Assembly (NCBI GenBank): GCA_000380225.1
Contig: KB904821.1
Coordinates: forward strand, 5,011,159 to 5,075,158
Direction of reading: 5' to 3'
From: a filamentous cyanobacterium ESFC-1
Lineage (GTDB): Bacteria > Cyanobacteriota > Cyanobacteriia > Cyanobacteriales > Spirulinaceae
DNA: 64,000 nucleotides
Each line of letters opens with the position of its first letter. The first letter of the stretch is position 1. Shown piece by piece: positions 17,647 through 26,311 of this stretch. Both the position numbers and the translations under genes were made by a program. The notes beneath the pieces were generated by a model that saw only the letters and a list, made by a program, of their open reading frames with translations, had not been told where the DNA came from and did not search any database.

Positions 17647-18393
17647 TTAAAATCTTTTAAGAATTGAATTCCAATTTTTTGAGCCGTTATAACCATACAT
17701 ATCTTGATAGTAACTATCTATCAAATATTCTTGCTCATGGTTTTTTAACCAACTTCTCAAATCATCCATTTTCTGTGAACCTTTTTTCATTTCTTCCCCA
17801 TCTTCCCAGTTACCTTGCCAAGCTTCCCACATATATTTATTAGTATCTTCAATTATTAAATAGTCACCACTCTGAAGACCATTATTATCAAAATAATCTG
17901 CCACTGCAACTAGATTAACATGAGCATCTTCTATAACTAACCAAGGATGAGGAAACCCTGCTAACATTTCGGGTGGAAAAACTTCATTTAATTTATTACA
18001 GTCACCCTGTAAAAAATTCACCCTAGAATCAGCTTTTGCCCTCTCATCTAGTAGAGATAGGTCGATATCAACTCCATAGATATTACCTTTAATTCCCATC
18101 ATTTCTAAGCAGTCGGCAAACCAGACACCACTTCCTCCGTTAAAAGCACCTATTTCAATAATTGTTTGAGGTTTTATTTCATACAAAAGCATCGGATAAA
18201 TTCCAATTTCAGTTACTCCTTTATTCAGAATAATACCTTTCCAACTTTGTAACATACTATTTTTCAATAGATGTTCCCAAACTGGAGCCGGAAGATCGGA
18301 TTTATCTTCCCTGGCAGAAATCTTCACAAATCTATCTGCTTTTAAAAGTTCTTTTTGATGCTTTGCTTCTTGTATAATCTCTTGGTAAGCCAT
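17647..18393 (-). CDS. CmcI-like (cephalosporin hydroxylase family) methyltransferase
   Basis: A 248-residue class I SAM-dependent methyltransferase of the CmcI/rhamnosyl O-methyltransferase family. The SAM-binding IEIGAFNGGSGVWF is at about 79-92, the acidic GVDID follows at about 107-111, and an LVIEDAH block and LIIEDTN match the metal-binding region of this family. Despite the family name these proteins usually methylate oxygens. It lies 13 bp from the dioxygenase gene upstream (start preceded by GAGGAA), so it is likely the fourth enzyme of the cluster. Possible role: O-methylation of the hydroxyl made by the dioxygenase (inference). Confidence 0.75.
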   Translation of the reverse strand: MAYQEIIQEAKHQKELLKADRFVKISAREDKSDLPAPVWEHLLKNSMLQSWKGIILNKGVTEIGIYPMLLYEIKPQTIIEIGAFNGGSGVWFADCLEMMGIKGNIYGVDIDLSLLDERAKADSRVNFLQGDCNKLNEVFPPEMLAGFPHPWLVIEDAHVNLVAVADYFDNNGLQSGDYLIIEDTNKYMWEAWQGNWEDGEEMKKGSQKMDDLRSWLKNHEQEYLIDSYYQDMYGYNGSKNWNSILKRF

Positions 18394-18406
18394 GATAGTT
18401 AATTCC

Positions 18407-19549
18407 TCAAATTAATTCATACAAATTTTTTAGGCGATGAAAATCTTCTCGTCCAGCAAAATATTGCCAATCCATATATGCTACTTTTAGATGTCTCACT
18501 CCAGAGCTTGGGTCAAACTTCTTTCTGCCATGCAATACTCGGAAGTTTTCTACTAACCAACAATCTCCAGTTTCCATGCGAAACCAATATTGATACGCTG
18601 GATTTTTCAGGTAGTCAAAGAAAGCATGATATGCTTCATAAAATTTCTCTATGTGGTCGAATGGAAGTTGAGAACTAAAGTTTTTGTGAGAGAAATAAAC
18701 AGCATTAACTAAGCTATCTCGATCTAATTCAATTATCGGAGTTGTTCTAGATACATAATATTCCCATTCTTGATAAAATTGCTCAAATTTAACTGGAACT
18801 TTCGTCAAAATGTCAAAATATTCAGGGTGATGCTGTTGGAAATCTTTAGCTACTCGAAATCCATCCACCACTACTGACTCTCCTCCAGTAGCCAAATTTT
18901 CCGCACAATATAATAATTGCACTAAAGGAGGCGTATGCATATAGGTAATATCAGTGTGTGGGGACAACTCATTACCTTCAGCAGATAGAGATAAGTCTTG
19001 AGCATTTGGAATCGCTTTAACTTTAGAGTAACGTCCGTATTTTGCCAGATAGTATACTGGTCCAAGACTGGAAACAAAATTATCTAGTTCTTGATAAGGC
19101 AAGTTTTTGATTACAGTGAACCCCAAACTCAAAAGCTGATTTCTCCAGGTTTTGCTATCCCCAGACTGAGCATCAACAAATTCTGGTTGGTGTGCATCTA
19201 ACCAAGTTCGATCCCATAGAATCTTCTCTCTAGTAGGTTTAGTCTCCTGCTTCCCATCATTAGCATGACTCATTAACCAAGAAATGGGAAAAATGCTCTG
19301 ATGGGGAATATCTTCATCCCAGTCAATAATCAATTTTTCATCTTTTAACTCTATCTTCAGAGGTTTTGGCTGTGTTTTCAGCTCAGAAATGTCATGCATT
19401 TTCTGAAAAGAAGTACGATGATAACATTTAGGAGAAAGACAATTGTCACGCAACCAAATATAGTGAAAACGTTTGCCATTTACTATAACATAGCGATCGC
19501 ATGAATTAAAATCATGTTTTTCTGGTGGATGTAATGAATTATTTTCCAT
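18407..19549 (-). CDS. Gamma-butyrobetaine-hydroxylase-like Fe(II)/2-oxoglutarate dioxygenase
   Basis: A 380-residue protein with two domains. Residues ~18-95 are the GBBH N-terminal (DUF971-like) domain with WLRDNC and a second Cys at 42 (likely zinc ligands). Residues ~120-370 are a TauD/TfdA fold with His198 and Asp200 (HTD), distal His340 and Arg352 for 2-oxoglutarate. Known relatives hydroxylate gamma-butyrobetaine or trimethyllysine, both quaternary ammonium substrates. It lies next to genes for beta-alanine formation and N-methylation, so an N-methylated amino acid is a likely substrate (inference). ATG at 19549; a 174-bp spacer with a strong hairpin separates it from panD. Confidence 0.82.
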   Translation of the reverse strand: MENNSLHPPEKHDFNSCDRYVIVNGKRFHYIWLRDNCLSPKCYHRTSFQKMHDISELKTQPKPLKIELKDEKLIIDWDEDIPHQSIFPISWLMSHANDGKQETKPTREKILWDRTWLDAHQPEFVDAQSGDSKTWRNQLLSLGFTVIKNLPYQELDNFVSSLGPVYYLAKYGRYSKVKAIPNAQDLSLSAEGNELSPHTDITYMHTPPLVQLLYCAENLATGGESVVVDGFRVAKDFQQHHPEYFDILTKVPVKFEQFYQEWEYYVSRTTPIIELDRDSLVNAVYFSHKNFSSQLPFDHIEKFYEAYHAFFDYLKNPAYQYWFRMETGDCWLVENFRVLHGRKKFDPSSGVRHLKVAYMDWQYFAGREDFHRLKNLYELI

Positions 19550-19619
19550 TGTTTAAATCTTTGAATTTCTTGATATAGTATCAGGTAATACTTTTGACCA
19601 CCTACCACTAGGGCAGAAC

Positions 19620-19669
19620 CACCTTATGTAGTAGGGGTTAAGGCCCGTTAACCCCTACTACATAAGGTG
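19620..19669. repeat. Perfect 22-bp inverted repeat in the biosynthetic cluster
   Basis: Two perfectly complementary 22-base arms (19620-19641 and 19648-19669) enclose the loop GGCCCG. It lies between the panD-like gene and the dioxygenase gene. It has no long T-run, so it may be a mobile or processing hairpin that limits read-through or protects the upstream mRNA. Confidence 0.85.
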
Positions 19670-19723
19670 TATAACTTAATATTTTGCGTAAGTCCTGACT
19701 ATGTTATTTTACATAGTTTAATT

Positions 19724-20194
19724 TTATTTGCTTCCCATCATCTTTTCCAGGTATTCAGATGTTTGACCTTCTGGAATTGCTGGGAGAGAATGAAATTCCA
19801 CATTTCCTTGGTTTGGAGTTAAAGTTTGATACAGAAGTTCTCGACAATGGTTATTTTCATCTGCCACAACTACTTTTGCTTCATGTCCATTTTCTAATAC
19901 TTCTGCGCGATCGCATTGTTCATTTGCCCACAAAATTAAGATATCACCTTTTTGACATAATAAAGCTCCCCCTCCATTGGGACAAACCATACCTGATCCT
20001 GCTTCTCCAGGTAAAACATAGGTTGACCAACGGTTGCCATTATTAATATTGACTACTTCCACCTCTTCTAGGGGCAACATTCCTACTTTTTTTAGCAACT
20101 CTGAGTCTATGGTTACGCTGCCAACGTAGTCACGCTTTGCTTCTGTCACTCGTATCCGATGAAGTTTGGCGTGCATTAGTTTGATGGTACCCAT
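19724..20194 (-). CDS. panD: PanD-like aspartate 1-decarboxylase
   Basis: A pyruvoyl-dependent decarboxylase that would make beta-alanine from aspartate. The 156-residue chain keeps the key residues: Lys10 (KLHR), Tyr23, the self-cleavage site Gly25-Ser26 (YVGSVTID), Arg55 and Tyr59 (NRWSTY), and the [19 protein letters not shown] block. It has a C-terminal extension of about 30 residues beyond the usual ~125. A good Shine-Dalgarno (AGGAAAG) precedes the ATG at 20194. It lies 32 bp after a tandem methyltransferase and before a GBBH-like dioxygenase, not with panB/panC, so it probably serves this cluster rather than pantothenate synthesis. Another decarboxylated amino acid is possible. Confidence 0.85.
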   Translation of the reverse strand: MGTIKLMHAKLHRIRVTEAKRDYVGSVTIDSELLKKVGMLPLEEVEVVNINNGNRWSTYVLPGEAGSGMVCPNGGGALLCQKGDILILWANEQCDRAEVLENGHEAKVVVADENNHCRELLYQTLTPNQGNVEFHSLPAIPEGQTSEYLEKMMGSK

Positions 20195-20226
20195 TACTTT
20201 CCTTTGTTGTTTATTTGTGCAATTAA

Positions 20227-21624
20227 CTAAGATTTTTGGAATACCAAAACATACATTGGTTCGGTTTCAAAGATATTAAATTGTTTTTGACTAATTATAT
20301 TCCAAGGTAACTCTTTGAGGACTTCATGCAATGACTTACTTTGATTATAATAATCTACTCGTACTGTTAATACAAAATAGCCACCTGTTTTCAACAAACT
20401 GGACAGATTTTTCAAAGCACGAGGATGAGCATGACCAAAGGTGAACACACCTACTGCCAATAGGGCATCATAGCTTACTTGAGATGTAAAAGCTAGAGGT
20501 TCTTCCAGTTTGCCTTGGTAAAGAGCAGTATAAACTTGCTTTTTCTTGGCTACTTCTAGCATTTGTGCCGAAAGGTCTACCCCAATAATATTGTTGTATC
20601 CTAATTCTGCCAGAGCTTCTCCCACCATACCTGTACCTGCTCCTGCATCTAGGATAGTGGCATTTTTTTGTGGCAAAACCTTTGCTAAAGCATTGGCTGA
20701 CTGTACTGGGGAACAACGATAAGGTTGGTCTAGTTCAGTATCATAAACACCTGCCCAAGCATCATATTTCTGTTCTAAGTTATGTTGCTCGCCATTTTTG
20801 TAAATCCAGGATAGGCGATCGCTCACTTTTTCACATGAGTAATAACCCCATCCTAGTTGATTAGTTTGAATAGCCTCGCACATCTTATCATAAGCTGCAC
20901 TCAGTTCTGGATATTTAGCCAAAGCTAACTGGGAGAGTAATTCATAGCTTTTGTGCAGATGTTCCTTCAAGTCTTTAGTTGCCAATACCATAAACCCTAA
21001 CTCACTTAGGAATTCTTTATAGGAGTCCAGACTAAATATTGGTTCAAATAGCAAGCGATCGTATACATATTTACGAGCCATTTCGTTGATTTCCTGTGTC
21101 GGGGAAATTAGGTCATCGAATATAAATGTCCCTCCTTCCTCCAGTACGCGGTGAGCTTCACTTAATGCTTGATGGCGATCGTGAACGTGGTATAAGACGG
21201 CTTGGCTCCAAACATGGGTAAAACTACCTTCTGCAAAAGGTAAGTTAGTAGCTGATGCTTTTTGAAACTTAAGTCTTAGTGATGGATGCTGCTGTGCTTT
21301 GCTTTTGGCATTTTCAACGCGCACAGCACTGATATCGACTCCTACTACTTCACACCCTGTCTGTTGGGATAGCCAAATAGCAGTGTTGCCATTACCACAA
21401 CCAAGGTCCAGTACCCGAGAATTTTTTGTTATCCCACTTTGGGACAACATATATTCGTTCCAGCGTTTGCAAGCTATAATAAATTCTTCGGTTTTAGCAT
21501 CTGTTAAATTCTCAAAATAACCCCAGTGTAAACTTCCTTCTGAGTCCCAAAAACTCCTATACAGGCTATCTTCACTATCATAAAATGCTTCTGTATCAGC
21601 TTCGGAATATTTGCTTTTTGTCAT
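20227..21624 (-). CDS. Tandem SAM-dependent methyltransferase (two MT domains)
   Basis: A protein of about 465 residues with two class I methyltransferase domains. The first has VLDLGCGNG at 71-79 and resembles sarcosine/dimethylglycine N-methyltransferases ([35 protein letters not shown]). The second has ILDAGAGTG at 324-332 with GVDLS at about 348-352. A helical linker (about 230-290) joins them. The ATG at 21624 is preferred; an upstream TTG at 21663 would add 13 residues. It is the first gene of the minus-strand cluster, next to panD, so beta-alanine is a plausible N-methylation substrate giving a betaine (inference). Confidence 0.8.
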   Translation of the reverse strand: MTKSKYSEADTEAFYDSEDSLYRSFWDSEGSLHWGYFENLTDAKTEEFIIACKRWNEYMLSQSGITKNSRVLDLGCGNGNTAIWLSQQTGCEVVGVDISAVRVENAKSKAQQHPSLRLKFQKASATNLPFAEGSFTHVWSQAVLYHVHDRHQALSEAHRVLEEGGTFIFDDLISPTQEINEMARKYVYDRLLFEPIFSLDSYKEFLSELGFMVLATKDLKEHLHKSYELLSQLALAKYPELSAAYDKMCEAIQTNQLGWGYYSCEKVSDRLSWIYKNGEQHNLEQKYDAWAGVYDTELDQPYRCSPVQSANALAKVLPQKNATILDAGAGTGMVGEALAELGYNNIIGVDLSAQMLEVAKKKQVYTALYQGKLEEPLAFTSQVSYDALLAVGVFTFGHAHPRALKNLSSLLKTGGYFVLTVRVDYYNQSKSLHEVLKELPWNIISQKQFNIFETEPMYVLVFQKS

Positions 21625-21769
21625 CAGAATATTATATTCTCTGAAAGAATATTTATTGAGCAAGAGCTTTCTGAGTTTAAGTTTAAAACATATCTAAATG
21701 CGAGTCAAAAAATTAATGAAAAAAACTTCGAAATAAATCTATTGGAGTTTTTATCCCTAATAAATGTAG

Positions 21770-23392
21770 ACCTACGAAGCCACCATCGCCCTCAAACAGC
21801 AAACCTGGAGTCCGATTTTCCATTCCGCCGATCTAGGGGTGCTGCAAATCACTCCCACCACGCCGATTTATGCCCCAGACGGCGAGTTTCGCGGGGTAAT
21901 GGGAACCAACTTGATTTTGTCGCAAATCAGCGATTTCCTGCGGGATTTAGACATTAGCGAAACCGGAGAAGCCTTTATTATTGAGCGTTCGGGGGAAATT
22001 GTCGCCAGTTCCACCGATGAGAAGCCATTTACCCTCACTGAAAACGATCCTGAACCCCAGCGTCTCGGTGCTTTATTCTCCACCGAACCCACAATCCGCC
22101 AAACAACCCAGGAATTGTTGGCCCGGAATAGTGCTTTATCTTCTATTACCGAACCCGTTGACTTTAGCTACAACTTAAACGGCAAAACGCAACTGATTCA
22201 GGTAACACCACTTACCAATATATCGGGGTTGAATTGGCTCATTGTTGTGGTCATTCCCGAAGCGGATTTTATGGAGGAAATTACGGCAAATAGTCGCAGT
22301 ACCGTCCGTTTATGCGCGATCGCCCTCTTGGTTTCTATCTTGATCGGCATTTTCACCTCTCGCTGGATTACGCGCCCGATTTTACGCCTGAACTTAGCCG
22401 CCCAAGATTTGGCCCAAGGGGTGTGGGACCGGATGGTAATGGATATCGATCGCGGCGATGAAGTCGGTCAATTAGCCCAGGCTTTTGATAGTATGGCGCA
22501 ACAGCTACGCCAATCTTTTGAAACTCTCGAAACTCAACGCAACTCTTTTGCCCGTTTTGTGCCTTTAGAATATCTGCAATTTTTGCGGAAAGATAGCATC
22601 GTCAATATCCAATTAGGCGATCATGTCAGCAAAGAAATGGCAATCATGTTTTCGGATATCCGGGGCTTTACTACCTTGTCCGAACAAATGACCCCCCAAG
22701 CCAATTTTGATTTTGTCAATGCTTATCTCAAAGCGGTTAATCCCGTGATTCGCGATCGCCAGGGCTTTATTATTAAATATCTCGGTGATGGCTTGATGGC
22801 AGCTTTCCCAGAATCTCCTGATGATGCGGTACAAGCCGCGATCGCGATTTTCGACGAAATCCGCGAATTTAATCAAAATCATCCCCAACCGATTCAAATT
22901 GGCATCGGGATTCATGTGGGTCAAATTATGGTCGGGATGATTGGGGATGAAAATCGGATGCAAGGCGACGCAATTTCCGATAATGTTAACCTTACCGCCC
23001 GTTTAGAAGGCTTAACAAAGCATTACGGCGTTTCGCTGCTAATTTCAGAGCAAGTTGTTTTAAAACTGCGCGATCGCCATGCCTACGATCTGCGCTTTCT
23101 CGATCGCGTTATTGTTAAAGGACGAGTCGAACCTATCGATATATATGAAGTCCTCGACGCAGAAACCGCCAACCTCCGCATTCTCAAACAGCAAACTCAT
23201 TCCCATTTTGAAATGAGCATCGCCGCTTATCGTCAGGGAGACTTAGCCGCAGCCGAACGGGGTTTCGCACAAATTCTCAACCTCAATCCCGACGACAAAA
23301 CCGCCGCTTTATATCAATCTCGCATCAAAACCCTACAAGAACAAGGTCTTCCGGCGGATTGGCAGGGAGTTTGGTCATTTACGACGAAATAA
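21770..23392 (+). pseudogene. 5'-truncated adenylate cyclase (dCache-HAMP-cyclase)
   Basis: The coding frame opens abruptly after an in-frame TAG at 21767. It begins in the middle of a dCache sensor domain (TYEATIALKQQTWSPIF...), with no ATG and no first transmembrane helix. A GTG at 21839 could start a shortened 517-residue product. What remains is the second half of dCache, a transmembrane helix (LCAIALLVSILIGIF), a HAMP domain, and a class III cyclase domain with metal Asps in FSDIRGFT and GDGLMA. A substrate Lys (IIKYLGDG) and Asp (DAISDNVN) favour ATP, hence cAMP. A C-terminal TPR-like tail follows. The break lies ~145 bp from the methyltransferase start, so the adjoining cluster may have arrived by the event that cut this gene. 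Confidence 0.75.
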
Positions 23393-23398
23393 TAGATT

Positions 23399-23986
23399 TT
23401 ATAATTTCAACCAGCCAAATATTTCACCTACACTCAGGCTCAAATCTATGCCTAAATCGGGAATAGGTGCGATCCCGCAGGGATCCGCGTAGCGGCACGC
23501 GTCGGGGTCTTCTTGCAGTTGGGGTTGTTGCCCTTGGGGAAAAATCAAAAGCGATCGCGTTTTCGGGTCAATCAGCCAACCCATTGACGTACCGTGGTTG
23601 AGACAATGCAAAATTTTGCCCGTAACGAGGGTTAAACTTTGATCGGGTGATAGAATTTCAATTGTCCAATTGGGCGCGATCGCAAAAACATTGGCAATAT
23701 CGCCATTTTCATCAACCGGAATCCGATCCCAAGTAAAAACCGTGACATCCGGTACAAGAGACTTACCGCCAAAAGTACAGCGTAACTCTGGGAAAGCCAA
23801 AGCCACTTTGGATGCTTCGACCCTTTGGTTGATGGCCGTGACTAATTTTCCCTGCAATTTGCTATGCTTTCCCTGGGGCTTATGCTTTTGAATCACCTTT
23901 CCATCAATATATTCGCAGGCAGGCTTGGTTTCTGGTTGCTTCAGAAACTCTAAGAGGGCGATCGCTTTTTCTGGGACTTGTACCAT
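23399..23986 (-). CDS. Uma2-family (DUF820) nuclease-like protein
   Basis: A 195-residue member of the Uma2 family, restriction-endonuclease-fold proteins expanded in cyanobacteria with unproven function. It has the typical order: PETKPACEYIDGKV near the start, the acidic FPELRCTFGGKSLVPDVTVF catalytic block, and PNWTIEILSPDQS. Near the C-terminus an 11-residue stretch (ACRYADPCGIA) is encoded by an inserted palindromic repeat at 23469-23500 that does not disturb the frame. ATG at 23986. Confidence 0.8.
   Translation of the reverse strand: MVQVPEKAIALLEFLKQPETKPACEYIDGKVIQKHKPQGKHSKLQGKLVTAINQRVEASKVALAFPELRCTFGGKSLVPDVTVFTWDRIPVDENGDIANVFAIAPNWTIEILSPDQSLTLVTGKILHCLNHGTSMGWLIDPKTRSLLIFPQGQQPQLQEDPDACRYADPCGIAPIPDLGIDLSLSVGEIFGWLKL
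23469..23500. repeat. Palindromic repeat inserted in frame in a Uma2 gene
   Basis: About 32 bp containing GGATCCGCGTAGCGGCACGC. The same sequence, inverted and differing at about one base, lies inside the kinase gene at 37281-37313; a degenerate copy is at 36068-36101. In the protein it is a surplus of about 11 residues relative to other Uma2 proteins. Confidence 0.8.
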
Positions 23987-24026
23987 ACTGGTTGTGCCTT
24001 ATTAAGTTAAAAGTGCAGCAAAAACC

Positions 24027-24995
24027 CTAAAATTCCTTCATTTCGGCTAAAGCCGCCTTTACCATTGCTGCGGCAATATCGGGCATTTTATAGCGGGCTT
24101 CCCAGTTTAACTGCCGTTTCGCTTTGCTCGGATTGCCGCAACTGACGGCGATTTCTGTGGGACGAAATAAGCTGCGGTCGATGATAACGTGGTCTTGCCA
24201 GTTTAAATCTAATGTCTCAAAGACTGCCGCTACAAAATCGGCTAATTTTGAGGTTGTTCCGGTCGCGATCGCGTAATCGTCTGGGCGATCGTGCTGTAAC
24301 ATCAAGTACATCGACTCCACATAATCCGGGGCCCAACCCCAATCTCGTTGAATCTCGATGTTACCCAGATAAAGCTTTTCAGAGTGTCCTTGAGCGATAC
24401 GACAAGCGGCAGACACGATTTTTTGAGTGACAAATCGCTTCGGTCGTAGGGGGGAATCGTGGTTAAATAAAATCCCTGAACAAGCAAACAAATTATAAGC
24501 TTCGCGATAATTCGCCACTTGCCAAAATGCCGCCGCTTTGGCCACAGCATAGGGACTGCGGGGACGAAAAGGGGTTTTCTCATCGGCGGCACTCTCGCCT
24601 GTATTCCCGTAGCATTCACTCGATCCGGCGTTGTAAAATTTAATGGGTGCGTCAAAAAAGCGGATGGCTTCTAACAGGTTTAAGGTGCCAACGGTGACGC
24701 TTTCCATGGTTTCGACGGGCAACTCAAAGGACAATCCCACTGAGGTTTGACCCGCGAGATTATAAATTTCATCCGGTTGGACTTTTTTAATGACTTGTAA
24801 AACGCTGCGAAAGTCATTTAACGCCATGGAATACACCTTGACGCGATCGCGAATCCCCAACTGTATTAAATTCTCAAATTTACACATCTGAGCATCGCGA
24901 GATGTGCCGCAGACGTTATACCCTTTTTCTAATAAAAGTTGGGCTAAATACGCGCCATCTTGACCGGAAATCCCACAAATTAACGCTGTTTTCAT
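24027..24995 (-). CDS. gmd: GDP-mannose 4,6-dehydratase
   Basis: Converts GDP-D-mannose to GDP-4-keto-6-deoxymannose, the first step to GDP-fucose, GDP-rhamnose or GDP-perosamine. The 322-residue extended SDR has the GISGQDGAYLAQLLLEKGY cofactor loop, SSECYG with the catalytic Ser/Glu, SPYAVAKA (Tyr/Lys), and RDWGWAPDYVE, all typical of GMD. It stands alone here, but likely supplies 6-deoxyhexoses to surface glycans such as those made by the 44-58 kb locus (inference). ATG at 24995. Confidence 0.9.
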   Translation of the reverse strand: MKTALICGISGQDGAYLAQLLLEKGYNVCGTSRDAQMCKFENLIQLGIRDRVKVYSMALNDFRSVLQVIKKVQPDEIYNLAGQTSVGLSFELPVETMESVTVGTLNLLEAIRFFDAPIKFYNAGSSECYGNTGESAADEKTPFRPRSPYAVAKAAAFWQVANYREAYNLFACSGILFNHDSPLRPKRFVTQKIVSAACRIAQGHSEKLYLGNIEIQRDWGWAPDYVESMYLMLQHDRPDDYAIATGTTSKLADFVAAVFETLDLNWQDHVIIDRSLFRPTEIAVSCGNPSKAKRQLNWEARYKMPDIAAAMVKAALAEMKEF

Positions 24996-25129
24996 ATTTT
25001 AATTTTTAAAAACTAAAATTCCTTGTGACTGATGACTCTCGCGTGAAGCTTAAATCGGCTTTTTTGGGGCTGTAACGCTTACCTACTCTAGCTTTGAGTC
25101 TTTTTCTAGAGTCTGCTGTGAGTCCAAAG

Positions 25130-25312
25130 TTTCTGACTTCCTTTCTGGGGAAAAACCGATCCTATCAAAATAAGAACAAATAACCAATAACCAATAACCA
25201 ATAACCAATAAGCGCCGAGACCCCGCGTCGCCGTAAGGCGCAAGGGAACGCTCGGCAAGACACAGAAAACCAGTTAATCATCGGAAAAACGTAACCCTTA
25301 GAGGCTGATAAC
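25130..25312. repeat. Copy 2 of a dispersed element, with a nested insertion
   Basis: Matches the element at 11966-12090 across its ends and includes four CCAATAA units at 25184-25211. Between the array and the shared AACCAGTTAATC block it has ~50 extra bases (about 25212-25265) that are themselves palindromic (GCGCCGAG ... CTCGGC). It fills the spacer between gmd and tilS. Confidence 0.65.
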
Positions 25313-25316
25313 TGAA

Positions 25317-26300
25317 ATGACTTGGACTGTATTGCACGGAAGATTACACCAAATTTGTCGTCAACGGCAACTCTTACCAAAGGGCGATCGCCTTTTAGTC
25401 GCCGTTTCTGGGGGTCAAGACTCCCTTTCTCTGCTGAAATTACTACTAGATTTACAACCGAAATGGCAGTGGCACTTGGCCGTCGCTCATTGCGATCATA
25501 ACTGGTCTACGGATGCGGGAATTGCCGAGATTGTCGCGGATGTCGCTCAAGCCTGGCATTTACCCTTTTACCTCAAAACAGCCAAAAATCTGGCAGAAAC
25601 CGAAGCCGCCGCCCGTCAATGGCGTTATGAAGCCTTAATTGACCTTGCCCAATCCCACAATTTTCCGATTATCGTCACAGGACACACCCAGAGCGATCGC
25701 GCCGAAACCTTACTGTATAATCTCATTCGCGGTGCCGGAGCCGATGGTTTACAAGCCTTAACTTGGCGACGGACATTAACCCCGGATGTTGAGCTAATTC
25801 GCCCTTTACTCACAGTTTCCCGCTCAGAAACCGCCAATTTTGCGGCTCAGTACAACTTACCCGTGTGGGAAGATATCGTCAATACCAAGCTCAAATACGC
25901 CCGCAATCGCCTCAGACTCGAAGTGATTCCCTATTTACAACAACATTTCAACCCCCAAGTTGAGAGTAATTTGGCACAAACGGCGGAAATTTTACAAGCG
26001 GAAGTGAATTACTTAGAAAGCCAAGCTACAGCCTGGTTTAATCAAGCGAAGCAAGACAATCCGCCGAGTTTAAATCGCAAAATTTTACAACCCCTGCCGT
26101 TAGCGTTGCGTCGTCGGGTTGCGAGACAGTTTATTCAAGCAACACAACCGTTTGCCCCGAATTTTGACCAAATCGAGGCAGTTGAAAACTTAATTGATGC
26201 ACCGAATCGATCGAGATCTTCAACGTTTCCAGGGGGCGCGATCGCGACGGTTCAAGGAGATTGGATTATCTGGACCCAAAGCCCGCAAACCCAACTCTAG
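25317..26300 (+). CDS. tilS: tRNA(Ile)-lysidine synthetase TilS
   Basis: Modifies C34 of tRNA-Ile(CAU) to lysidine so that it reads AUA. The 327-residue chain has the N-type ATP pyrophosphatase P-loop LVAVSGGQDSLSLLKL (about 26-41), the HCDHNW block, TGHTQSDRAETLLYNLIRGAGADGL, and the NTKLKYARNRLRLEVIPYL region conserved in the family. It has the short cyanobacterial form lacking the full C-terminal domain of the E. coli protein. ATG at 25317. Converges with plsY with an 11-bp gap. Confidence 0.95.
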   Translation: MTWTVLHGRLHQICRQRQLLPKGDRLLVAVSGGQDSLSLLKLLLDLQPKWQWHLAVAHCDHNWSTDAGIAEIVADVAQAWHLPFYLKTAKNLAETEAAARQWRYEALIDLAQSHNFPIIVTGHTQSDRAETLLYNLIRGAGADGLQALTWRRTLTPDVELIRPLLTVSRSETANFAAQYNLPVWEDIVNTKLKYARNRLRLEVIPYLQQHFNPQVESNLAQTAEILQAEVNYLESQATAWFNQAKQDNPPSLNRKILQPLPLALRRRVARQFIQATQPFAPNFDQIEAVENLIDAPNRSRSSTFPGGAIATVQGDWIIWTQSPQTQL

Positions 26301-26311
26301 GGAGTGTTCAC

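Noticed and set aside
21742-21957. 71-residue plus-strand frame at the start of the cyclase
   Set aside because: It is out of frame with the clear dCache sequence, which occupies the overlapping frame.
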